Assembly: GCF_000003605.2 (NCBI RefSeq)
Contig: NW_003121431.1
Coordinates: forward strand, 48,973 to 79,057
Length of the DNA stretch: 30,085 bases
From: Saccoglossus kowalevskii
Lineage: Eukaryota; Hemichordata; Enteropneusta; Harrimaniidae
Reading direction: 5' to 3'
The position numbers and the translations under genes are program-made. Position 1 is the first letter of the stretch. Every line of letters begins with the position of its first letter. The notes beneath the pieces were generated by a model. The model was given only the letters and a program-made list of their open reading frames with translations, made no database searches and had not been told where the DNA came from. This document shows positions 1 to 12,600 of the stretch, piece after piece.

Positions 1-392
1 TGAAAAAAATGCATGTGCATATGTCCCATATAATGTGTGATGTATGAGTGAAGTTTGAACTTAATCGGTCCATGCGTGTTCGAGATACAGGTGATCACGG
101 ACGGACGGACGGACGGACGGACGCACACAGGGCAAAACATAAGTCCCCGTTTTCGGACTACGTCCGAATGGGGACTAATAAAAAAGGCATGCATGCTCAG
201 TTTTAACAACAAAGTCGCTAACAAATAGTAACAATGGTTTACAACAAATGGAGTCAGATAATTTTATTATGCATGGCAAGTTTTGCGCTCATGAAATAGA
301 GATATACTTGTGAGCACTGGAATGCATTTCTACTCTATTAATGATAACATACAAGCTATGGACATGCTTATAGTAACTGAAGTATTTCATAC
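1..392. other. LYST intron (partial), carries a repeat tail
   Basis: This is the start of the intron that follows the last exon in the window. The donor is GTATGA, read on the minus strand from 392. The next LYST exon lies left of position 1. Bases 1-180 are a dispersed repeat end with a GGAC microsatellite and a hairpin, listed separately. Bases 181-392 show no feature. Confidence 0.8.
30..180. repeat. Dispersed repeat end with (ACGG)n and terminal hairpin
   Basis: The segment starts with AAGTTTGAAC, then TCGGTCCATGCGTGTTCGAG, then a run of ACGG units at 97-122. It ends in an inverted repeat at 142-176 with two stacked stems: AGTCCCC with GGGGACT, and TTCGGAC with GTCCGAA. A related phrase ending in a GAGATA motif occurs near 7190-7235. 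Such conserved tails followed by simple repeats are typical of non-LTR or SINE-like element ends in invertebrates. The family is not identified. Confidence 0.55.
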
Positions 393-665
393 CTTGGCAA
401 AGAGGAATATAAATACAGATATTCCCCCGACTTCATAGACAGCATTCTGCAGACCCCTGTACATGCTTGGTACAAGTTCAACATCTGACCGCACAACAGC
501 CTGCATCGGTATGGCTTGCTGCTGTACAAATATATCACTGCTCGACGGCTTTGGTGAGCTTGGTATGATGTTTGATATACTGATGGATCGATGTAGGTGT
601 GGCGGTAATTGGTACAGACTGAATACCTTGCAATTTCGAGGGCTGTAAGTCAACACAATACTTTC
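393..665 (-). CDS. LYST: LYST exon, post-ConA region
   Basis: Twelfth and last exon in the window, 273 bases, 91 codons, phase 0 at both ends. It encodes residues 1664-1754 of the partial protein. The acceptor is CTGCAG before GAAAGTATTG and the donor is AAG|GTATGA. The end reads NAVYEVGGISVFIFLFAK, matching the conserved LYST segment (IL-EIGG-GIFVFLFARV) that opens the helical region between the concanavalin A-like and BEACH parts. The middle is proline- and serine-rich and poorly conserved, as in other animals. Confidence 0.95.
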
Positions 666-3600
666 CTGCAGAAATGAAAATTCATTTGAGTTAGCAAGAA
701 ATAAAGGAATTATATTTAGTCAATGTTTACTTGTCTACTTGTAGAATATATGGCTCATCTTAGACATCAGTGAAAAATTAGAATATTTGGAATAATTTTG
801 ACGAAACAGAATTCAACATGCTTCAGATCAAACTTAATAGGGTTTTCATAAATGGGGAATGTCATGACAATCTTGTGTATTACTATGTTTTGTCGCCACT
901 ATGACCTTTTGAGTGAACAGAAAATGGTCTGTTGTTAACTACCGGTGTTACTACATCCTAATGCACATTAACACTCACTCTTAATGGTTTGATATCAGTT
1001 TCTCTATCACCAGTCAGCATATCCTGTGAGAGTCCAGCATCAATCATATCCGGACATATACCCATCTCATAGTTACCAGTCTGTTTACTGGAGTCACATT
1101 TACATAATGTACTACAATCGGGACCCAGGGTGTAAAGATGGTAAGCATACTCTTTGTTCAATATAGAATCTGTAACAAGAAGAGATCAATGAATGATTTA
1201 TCAGTTCATACAATGGTGATTGTAAATAATTAGTAATAGAAAAATGGAACTGCAAAACATTAAACAAGTAGAAGTGATCACAAACGTATTTGTGCAGATA
1301 AGAATGCTTTGAAATTAAATAGCGGAAGCCCACAAAAGTATTTTAAAAAATACTGTGAAATACTTTATTTTAGATGGGATTAATTTTCGCTGAAAAGGCA
1401 TTTTGGGTGTTTTGTATGGAATTTATTTTCACTGATTTTTGACGAGTTGAATATGAAATATAGGGAAAAAAGTATATTCGCTGGATTTTATTTTTCACGG
1501 AATTATCCTTTCAGCGAAAATAAATTCCAAACGAAATAAAGTATTCTACAGTATGTCAACTGTCACTAATTCCTATCTGTCAATTATTTTTCTTACAGAC
1601 TTGAATTTGCATTACATAATTACATGACTCTGAGAGTGAGAGTCCAAATTCACAACATCAAAGATAGCAGTTAGAACATCAAATATCTGAGCTATACAGG
1701 GACTTAAAACCAATGAAAATTGATGTAATCAAATCATTCCTTAAGATGCTAAAAGAGAGTGAGCTTATTTATGTTGTTGTACCAGTGGTTAAATTCCATA
1801 ACCAGTTATTTAGAAGACTCACCAGAGAAGAGCATGAGACAACTGATTTGCCAGAGTGCAGCAGGAGATATGTCTGTATCCTTGTTACAATGTCCAAGTA
1901 AACAGCACACATCATATTCTTGTTTTGAGAATTCTGGAGTTACATAGTCCATCACGATATCTCTCTGGTGGTGACCGTCAACTATTATTATAGTCTAGTA
2001 AAATTAAAATTATGTCATTTATACATATATAATGTAACAACACATTAGTCTTATATGCTAGCTTTCAAAATACATACATAAATGAACACTAACTGACAAA
2101 GATATCAACAACAAAAAATTGTTGATTTCCGCAGACTGAGTCATGTATTATGATAGAGAAATATAAGCAAATTAACATAAAACTGAGATACAATATTTAT
2201 TTACACTGATTTGTCAAAAGTTATATGTAAATAAAAGGAAAAAAAGTATTTCAACCAGATTTACTTCTTTAAATCAGATTATTTAACAGTACACAATGTC
2301 CTATACTTACCATTCCAGATGTGTTTTTAAAGTCTGGACACTCAGAGTAAGTCATCGCTAAATGGTGCCATTTTCCTGGTGTTATCATATTGGACACCAC
2401 AGCTTCCACCAACACTAATCCATTCATGTTTTCCTTAGATTCATTCACTAGTCTGAAATGAGAATTCCAGTGATTACAAACATTCCATCTGCTGTGTTGC
2501 TTTTCACACCCTTGATGACTGATGTAAAAAGTCAAAAATGAATACACTTTTTCTGGACCAACAAGAATACACCTAGAGCTAGATAAACACTGCAGAAATC
2601 TAATAATAAACTAGCTTACACTAATCAAATATACTAAATTTTACCACAGAGATCTTATATGCTGTTCATAACCTCTAAATCCTAGTAACTAAAACTCAAA
2701 TCTTGCCACTCTCTAGTTTTACAAATACAAGTACAATGTATATGTATTTGGTAATTATTCATCGTTGTTCTTTTTTGTATATAATTCTAGTTGAGTTACC
2801 TAAACAAAAGATCATTGGTTGGTGGATGATACCACATTTGGTACACCATTTCCCTTGTACCAACTGAACATACATGCTGGCAAGCATGTAAATCAATTCT
2901 CTTTTCTGGAGACTTTTTTCGCCTTGTTGCATAATCCATTTGTGGCATGTCTGAGAAAAAAAAAATACCATTATTAATTAAACAAAGATGAAACCACAAT
3001 AAATGCTTTTCACGATGTTATTAGTAATTCATCTATACGGCATGTGATCAATTATAAAACAATTTCAGCTAAGCTTAAAATAAACAGAGCCCTCTAGTGA
3101 TCCAAAGCATCAATTTGAAGAGTGCCCTCTATTGTTTCAAAATGTGATCTATAAGCACAGCAGTACAAGTAAAGGGTCTGAACAAATATTGTTTTTACCC
3201 CACATATAATTACCTCTCCCAGGAGTGTAATAAGTCAGCAAGAGACAATAGTTTTACTGTCCTTTCCACAATTCTTCAAATGTAAATGTTGATACACCCA
3301 TTGTATTTGTTATCAGACTTGTAGGTAAAATGTACAGCAAATGCATATTATGCAATGAAGGTAAAATTAAAAACAACAATGACCATAAAATATGTTACAA
3401 AGCCAGACTTCCTGTCACCAAAGTAGACAATAGTGAAATACATGCACATTCTTTATCACTAGTCATACATACCAGAACACAGAATAAACCAAACACCAGA
3501 TTTTAATAAAGGATATATTTATTGACATACAGCCATCCAGATAGAGAGCATACTAGTGACACAATGCAAAACAATGAATTCTACAATAAAACCAAATTCA

Positions 3601-6600
3601 ACATTTACTTCAAATCATGCTGGTCCCCTAAGAAATTGAAGGCCTGAACTAAGAAAAACAAGGAATAGCAACCTAATTTTATGGGTGCAGTGTTCATTCA
3701 CCAAGATGAACATTTACTCTGGGTCAGATATCATTAATTTGATGAGCTTATTGAATTAGACATTTTATTAGAATAACACACAAATTCAACAGACATAGTT
3801 ACATTTATAACATAAAACATAATTCGTTGTCTAATATGGCAATAAAATGTGTGGCTTTGCAGCAATGATTGTTGTTATGATTTCAACTTCATAAAGTGTG
3901 GGAGCAATTTGCAATACAGTTACCAATAAGTTTGACAACAAATAGGTGTAATATTTACAAATCACATCTTTTGAAGAATTGTGGAAATGACAGTAAAAAA
4001 TCATATGCGATACTGTTATTATTCGTGTTGTTATAACAACAAGCCTAATAGGTTGGAATTAATTACTTGTTAATCGATAATGTTTTGCTGCTAACATTTT
4101 CATGCAGCATTTTGCCTATTTGCATATGTTTTTCTATCATTTAAAAAAAATAATTTTGGGCTAAAGGAACTAGTTTCTTTGCTTTCAACAATTAGCCATT
4201 TACTGGGAGAACCCGTGTCCTATACAAAAGGAGTTCATAAACATGTACACAACAACTACTGCAAATAAAACATCTAAAACTCAGAAGTTTACTAGAATCT
4301 CAACCCCAAACGACTACTATTAGCCATACATTAACAAAGACTATTTCAGTTACCTATTTTATCAGAACTCTCTTCTCGTGGTAAATCATACTTTCTCATC
4401 TTTTCTTCTGACATGTTCCCCTCCATTCTGATCCACAATGACAAGCTGAACCCTTTAGTGCTGGGTGGCCATGAAAGACTGTCTCTGACTGGTAGTATCA
4501 GGGGTGCCAATGACCAAGGTGACCAATCAGAATCCTGTTTTGAAGGACTACTTTTGTGGGACATTTCAGGTGATGAAGCAATGATGGCAGGAAAACAGAG
4601 TATATAAGAAGGCTGTATCATCATGTTACTTGCAATATCTGTCATGGCTGATAAAAGAGAATCCTGTGAACAAAAAAACAGATTGTGATGATACATTTCT
4701 AATTTCCAATATGTATATGAATTGCGTACAAATTTTCTGATAAATCATATCTGTTACCATCTACAAAATCTGATATCTGGATCATTTTTCACTTACTATC
4801 GGAGCACCAGGACTGTGTAGAAGTGCCAAGAACGTTCTGAGTTCTGTTGATGATATACTGTGTCTGACTAATATTACAAACAACTCTAGTAACAAAGAGT
4901 GAATTTCTGTGAAGGAAAATAAACACAGATTATAAATATTAATGCAATGAATATTATTTTAAAAACAAGTACATGCAATAATTGGTAAAATGCTTTCAAG
5001 AGGGATGAAATACAAAAGAGATGTTATAAACTCAATTGTGCATGTTTTTAAACTTTTACCAAGCAAATGCCAAGGCAAGTTGCATGGACAGCTTTGATCT
5101 TCAACATTCTCAATCTAATTAAAATATTTTTTTTCTTTCTTATTATGTAGCATAATTTGATGCTAATTTTTTTTGTCTGACTGCACAAGTTTAATGAAGA
5201 GCTGACCAACTCAAGCTAGAAATCTTGTTCAACTATCACAAAATCAGTATTTAACCAAATGGCACTGAATGTGACGGGTATAGTTATTTGTTCTGTGATT
5301 GAAAATTGCAAATTAGCTAATTATATTAATGAGATTAATTCCAAAATATTATCTGACATTTGAGAAAACTAAAACTAAAAGTAGTTAATTAGTAGGCAAA
5401 TTATCTACCGGTATTAATTATTGTGCATCGAAAAACTATGATGAAACATTCAATGACAAAAACAATATGAATATAAGAAGTTTTAATCATGGTCACCTGC
5501 AGGAAGATGCGCTTTCATATGTGCACTGAGGACAAGACCACAGCAGGTATCATTGCCAGTGCACAGCAAACATGTTTATTGCAGCTGGAGTTAGGGTTTA
5601 TTGCCTGCTGTCAGTTATTGTATCAAGATATGTTGACACAAAAAAAAACAAGGTATATATCTTTGTCTGGGTTAAGTTTAGTAATTGCCATTTAGTCAGT
5701 TTGTTGTTTGTTTTCAGATAAGCTGTTACATGATACTACTGAACTTTCAACAATAATCATGCAAAACGAAATACCCCGTGTCACAGAAGAACATTTTATA
5801 ATATTCAACTTTTCATGTTCAATTACATTGTGTCTCTTGCAATTTAAATTCTAACAAAGAATATCACACATTCATGGATCATGTCCTGGTATACTATACA
5901 GTTTATTTCCCAATTCCCATGGTAGACAGAATTTGATGTCAATGATTTACTTTTTTTAGTCTATCTAGGTTATATCAACATTACAATGTGGCATTGATGA
6001 GCATGGAGCAGTGAATTCAGTGATGCGTATATGTCGGTGAGCAATGAATTCAGCAGTGATGCATGAATATTGGTTAAAACGATATCCAGCCAATGTACAC
6101 AAAGACAGGTGGAGGAATCACTAACGCAAACTGACTATCACAATTCCAGTAAACAAACAAACAAACAAGTGGTATCGTGCCTGGTGTCACGTACCGTCGC
6201 TCCTCACTTTCATTCATTTGAATGACAAAGTCAACACAAAAAGTTGACTGGACTTTCTTGAGGACCCCACAATATAAACTTTTCGGTAGTCATCCTTTGT
6301 AGTCATAGTTGGTATGACGTACATTGCGTAAATGCCTGGAAACCGTACATCGGCACTCCTGATCATGTAAAGACTAGACCATACTGAGAGACAACATATA
6401 AAGATAAACCACACACTACCCGGTAACACTTGATGAACAAATTTTAAATGTTTACTATACCGAAGTATTGTAGTACGAGCTAAACACCCAAAGAAATGGG
6501 TGGATTACATGTAAAAAGAAACAATTAGGAACAAATTTAAAGTGTCAGTTTCAATAGCAACAAGTTGAGAATAATCCATCAAAATGTCAGTGCTTGTCTT

Positions 6601-9600
6601 GTACAGTAGCACATGAAAAAAAATCAATGACACCACAGAAACAACTCCCATGCGCCAAGACTATACGAGGCATTATTGAGATGTACAAATAGGGACATTT
6701 TAAAATATAACTGCAAGTTATATTTATGGTTATTAGTGAGGTAACATGACCATATATGGACATCGGATACGCAAGTCATAACTCTAGTTTGAAGCCTTTA
6801 TTATAGCACTGGTTGCAAGCCCCCATCTGCAGCATTGCTTGAGATATTACAGTAATAATGAAGACACATGTCATATGACTATCTGCAATATTTTATTAAA
6901 TATTAAGAGTATTCATATTAATGAGATTACATGACCATATATTGTCAGCATGCAATAGCTTTCTCAAATATTATAATTTATGTCTATGTATAAGAGTTAA
7001 AAGACTTCAATATTTACTGGTTGCATTGTCCTACATGCAACAGTACTTGAGATATAAAAGTTAGGCATTTATCAGTATGAAAGCTGAAAATTGACAAATT
7101 AATATTCAAATTATGTACATGTAATTAATAAGCAAAAACTATAACCAAACACTAATCAGGTCTATGCATTGTCCCAGGGGATCTATCTACAAAGTTTCAT
7201 ATAAATTCGACAAGCGTTTTTGAGATAACGATGGAACAGTCATATATACACACATACCTACATACCAGGTATATTTATACATGAAAACACTATTCACAGT
7301 GTAATCCTACGCACACAAGAGTGAAAAATGGATGCCTCACTGTCTCATTTTAAGCTTACAACAATACAAGACGTAGATATTTTTTCTCATTCTTGGCCTA
7401 ATAAAGTAAAACCCCAGTGAAATATTCATCACTACAAAATTTCCAAACATTGAAAAGCTTTATTTTAAAACTTCACTCAGATTTCAGTACATCCAGTAAA
7501 ATACATTATATTGAAAGTTGTATTACGGTACTCAAGGTATTGCAACCTTTTTGTCGACACACAATGTACTAGTATTTCAAACATGTTGCATATGCCACAT
7601 ATCAAACACGACACAGGATGATTGTGACGTTTGAGTAGAGGTTTATACAGACTAAAAAGATAATTCTTTTCCCAATACACCTCAACCTTCACCATATGGG
7701 CGAGGCAGATTGGTGGTTGTTACTCCTGAGTTTCTAATTGTCTGTAAACAGAGATTACTGGCAAACTTTTAAGCTTATCAAGTGGGTTTGACAAAGTTTG
7801 CACTAAGACTTACGTGCTGTAGGCAAACAGAGTAAAGCCAACACTGCCCATTCATCCAGTAATGTCTGGTATGCTAGTTTTAAAACGTTTGAAAGATTAC
7901 ACATAATGTAAACCAGCAAAATCATCTGAACGACAAAACAATCTCCTTTAATAGGTTTATACAAAGAGAAGATCAACAAACAGGTACTGAGGATGTCCAA
8001 TGTTTCACCTTGGGTATGCACACAGAGGAACAACTACACGGTCAATTACACGATCATCACCGTCAACCACATCAATCCAGTGGTACTAAAGAGGTCTATT
8101 CACGAATTGTGAGTACAAGCCAGTTTTCCCTGACAGAGAGTTCAACTACCTACAAAAACAAACTTACATTTCACACAAAGAAACACACAGGAAGAATTTA
8201 AAAGGCAGAGTACAGCTACTTTCTATTTTTTCACAGTTCCACATATGATTTTCCACTTCACACCTTCCTTGCCTAATCTTTCTAAGCGGCCTTTCTATTG
8301 CATTGAAATGGACCAAAGTACCGTTTCAAGTCTTGGCGATTCTCACCAAGATCTAGCATATAAAGTCGGAAACTTTGAAATATGATCACCTGGGTATGAA
8401 AAGAAGACATCTTGAGCTGACGAGAGTGCAAACTGACAAAATAAAATGGTATAAATAGTGTGCACGAGACTTTAAATGTCTGATGAGTCGGTGGAATCAC
8501 CCTCTTCAGACCAGACACATAGTGGCATGGTACTTTATAGCATCACAGAGATTCCATTCATTCACAGACCTTTTCAGGCATTTTCTCTCAATTTTAAATG
8601 ACATCAGATATTTTAACTCCTACTTGATGAAAACAAATAGTGTGAGTAACTGTCACCTGTTTCCAATACAAGTAGTGTGAATAGTTTCGCAGGGAAGCAC
8701 AGTATTGGGTTTTAATTGACTAGCTATGCAGTCCTGTAACTGACGTGAAGGTAAACACAGACTCAATGTTGAGCCTTAGTAACTATTACCTCATTGTCAA
8801 TATTCTACACACATTCACAATCACACTACTCACTGTTGAGTAACTGCGATACCGTTCACCTTGCCGAGTGAAACAACTATGCATTTCTCATTCTTATTTA
8901 TTCTGATACCATAAATTGCAGAGAAAAGCAGGCCACATCTAAAATTATATGATATGGTTTTATTCAATATGTGCAAAGCAAATTAATTAATTAATTGCCA
9001 ATAAAATAAGAGGACCAAATTGAGTATCATGGACAAAATATAACTTGCACATGTAATCAAGGACGTCAGAAATACAAAATATATTAAATGCAAAATTGCA
9101 TGTGTATGACACTATTTGGACTTTATGCATATACAATGTTATTGCATATATCAATGAAAATTTAAATATGGGTCTAGAGTCTTTCATAATTTTCAAACAC
9201 TCAGCAAGCTATAAATATAAATGGATGTTTTGATGCTATGCAAAAATGACATTAGAGAACAAATTATATCCATGAAATAAATAATGCTGCATTTATCAAA
9301 AAGTATCCCAGTGAAACTATTTAAGCTTTGCCTAAGACAATGGTCTTACCTTGGAACTGTTCTTCACTGGATTTAAGAACTGAGCCAAATGATTTGAGTA
9401 TTGCTTTCGCCAGCCCATCCAAGTACAAGGCTATACCATGGGACTGTGAAGTTTTGGCAATCATGATCATTTCACGCAGACCATAGGATATAACGTCAGA
9501 GTTGCCTTCACTCACAGTAGCTGCTAGTAACTCTAGAACCAGTTTACACACTTGTGGGTGAAGCAGGATGGTTTGAGTGTTGCAATTGTCACTACTGGTA

Positions 9601-12600
9601 TCCTCAGCCAAGTTATTGAGACTCAGACCTGAAAAAAATTAGATTTTGCAAAATTAGATTTAGATTTTGTAAAATTTCTTTTGCTCATCATCATCATCAG
9701 AGAAAAAAAAAATGTTGTGACCAAGTAATGTTGACAGTGAGATATATCGAAAATACATCGATTCGACAAGTTTTGACATAATTGTATATATTCACCTAAC
9801 CTTCATACCAAACTTAAGCCATTATGCAGTAAATAACATCCTGCCTGGCAAACTTTACTTTTCAAATGAAACCCACATCAAACGTGTTGCAGTACTTGCG
9901 ATCTTTCATATATCGCAAATAAATTCATCTATGCTTTCAACTGACAGATCAAACCTGAAGCACTACTACTCTCCTCTTTTCCTAATCTCATGGAAATGTA
10001 TATTTTTTGAGATTTGAAGATATATTGTTGAGAACTCTTCTATATTCAATGAAGCAAAATGATCACTTCTAAATAGTAACCTCTTACTTTAAGCACAGTA
10101 ATTATGTCAGAATATTCAAAGAAATGTCATATTTATTGTCTGACATGGCACCAACTGGAGTGCAAGTCAAACAATTACACCCAACATTCTGATTCATTTG
10201 TTACCTTTGTTGTCATCATCCAAATCCCTTTCACTATCAGCATCATATCCCCCATCAGTATTACACACATCACTGGGCTCACTCTGTGAATCACTGCTAT
10301 CACTGATATTACTATCCATGGTCCAGGGCTCAAAATGAACGGACAACTTATTTGCAGCTGCCTAATAACAAAACAAATATCACAAAAATAAATGTATTTA
10401 CATAATTTTTTTCATCTGTAAGATGGGTGTCAAGTAAGCCATTGATGAGTGAATGAAAAAATATAAGAATAAACAGATTTTTCAATGTAAATAAGAAGCA
10501 GCCATTGGTACTGTCATACAAAATTGAGATTTATGAAAATATTTCTATTTGAGGTAGTTGTACATGAACTTCTCACATTTTATCAAAAGTATGCAAACAC
10601 TTCGAAGCCAGAGTGATACTCATGAGAATGCTCCTTTTATTTTATACCCTCAGTTTCACAGTCAGTATCATCAATTATATCATTTGGATACATATTTATA
10701 TAATTTGAAATGATAACACATTACCTGCTGGGTTGTCATAGATCCATGAGCGCCATCTAGTGGTCCAGTTGTCTGTATGGCTATATGCAAAAGTGCGTCA
10801 CAAAATTCCTGACCCCTTGAGGATTGCATTAAACCTGATTCTAAAAGAGGAGTCTTGAATGCTGCTAACTGGGCTTCAACAGTCTAAAAAAAAAAAATAA
10901 ATGATACAAGAAAAGTTATCAAGAGTGGGGATCAAAACTATATCAACAAACTTTTATCAATTCAACACTCAGATATAAAATTATACAAGACAAAAAACAG
11001 TAATAAAACATTTTTTTTTCATGCTGGCCACAAATTAGTAACGAGATTTGAAATACATTTAACAAATGTGAAAAACAATTTTGTGAAAGTGTAAGTTAAA
11101 AACAAAGTTCAGTATTAGTTGTAAGATGTACATGGCTAAATATGATTACTGGGTATGAGTGGACCGGATTTCTAAACATTCCTGAACTGTTAAACTCAAC
11201 GTGGACACAGTTACCTCATAAATTAATGATTTATATAAATAATGAACATGATGGGCAAGAAAAAATGACCAGAAATCCCCCTAAACAATTTGTTGGGCCA
11301 TGTTTTTTTGTAAAATACAGAAAACAATTAATCCAGTTAATGTATACGTAAACAGAACAGAAGAATAAATTGAAAGCATACATGTATTTACTAACCGGTA
11401 TATGTGTTTGATCCTTGGACGTCGCTGAACATTCTAAACATATCGAAAGAAGACACTCAAGAAGAGAGAATAAATGACTCAGTCTGTCAGCACCAACTTC
11501 ACTGTTTTTTCTAAGAGTCTTGGTTACTGGTGAAAATTCTGATCTTTCGTCAGTTTTTATATATTCATTCAGAGCAATTACAGTGTCCTTAAGGAGACCC
11601 TCAACAGTGTCTGCTCCATGTTGCTCTAGAAAATGGTTCTTAAAAACCAGACTTTGAAGATAGAGGTATTTGCAGCTACGCCAGACATCAGCGGCGACTT
11701 CTATTTCTGAATCAGAGAGGCTTGAGATAATGTTCTTCCGGAAGGAATTTGATTTGAGTGTGCGGGTTGACTCGGTTGATGCTGTTTCAAATGAGGGCAC
11801 ACTGCTGTTGTTAGAATCAGTCTTGGATGAGACAGTTGATAGGTCACCAACTTGGATAGGCTGTGAATGTGCACTTATCTTCCTTTCTAAAGAAAGGTTA
11901 TACTGGCTTTGTAAATTGTGTTCACCGAGTTTCAGTTCTGAAGAAGTGTACATGCCTTGTAAGGATTGTACACTGATCTTTCGTTCTGATGTACTCAAAG
12001 TAGAAAGTAAACTACCTTCACTAGAATTCACAAACTCTGTGAGAGTACTGCTAGAAATACTTCCTTCATTGTCTGTCCCATCTTCGGAAGCCAACGAGTC
12101 ATGATTTCCACCAGTGCCACTCTCCTCTGAAATGACATCAAGAATGATCTCTAGAAATGCATCAACAACGCCAAAACTACCAACACTTATACCGCTACTC
12201 ATGCTGCTCTTTGGGGGGACCACAAAATGATGATGATCTTCGATCGGTGATGAACTATCACTATAGTTGTCCCCACCACTGACTTCCACATTGTTGATAA
12301 GAGATTTTTTTGTACAGAAGCCACTTTTCCTAGCAATATCCTCCAGATGGTCTTCTGCCATAATCAAGACCTCAAAGACACTTAGAACAGCCAAACGTGT
12401 GCTATCATGATGCAGAAGATGCAAAAGCTGTGTCAAACCGCCATGAGTTAGAAAGAGTTCTTGAGCTGAGGATGATGTCAGAAGAGGAGGTAAGGCATTA
12501 AAGCAATGTTCTAGCACAGTCATAGACATGAGATGCTTACTAGGAGTGTTCCTCAAACTACTGTCCACCATCGTTGTAGCCTTGGCAGCTTCAAAAGTTG

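Noticed and set aside
5999-6066. Imperfect doublet of GAGCA..TGAATTCAG..GTGATGC
   Set aside because: Only two short degenerate units, not enough to call a repeat family.
11670-12104. 144-residue open stretch on the plus strand
   Set aside because: It is antisense to the LYST large exon, whose minus-strand frame is continuous and matches the family. The serine-rich coding strand leaves the opposite strand open by chance.
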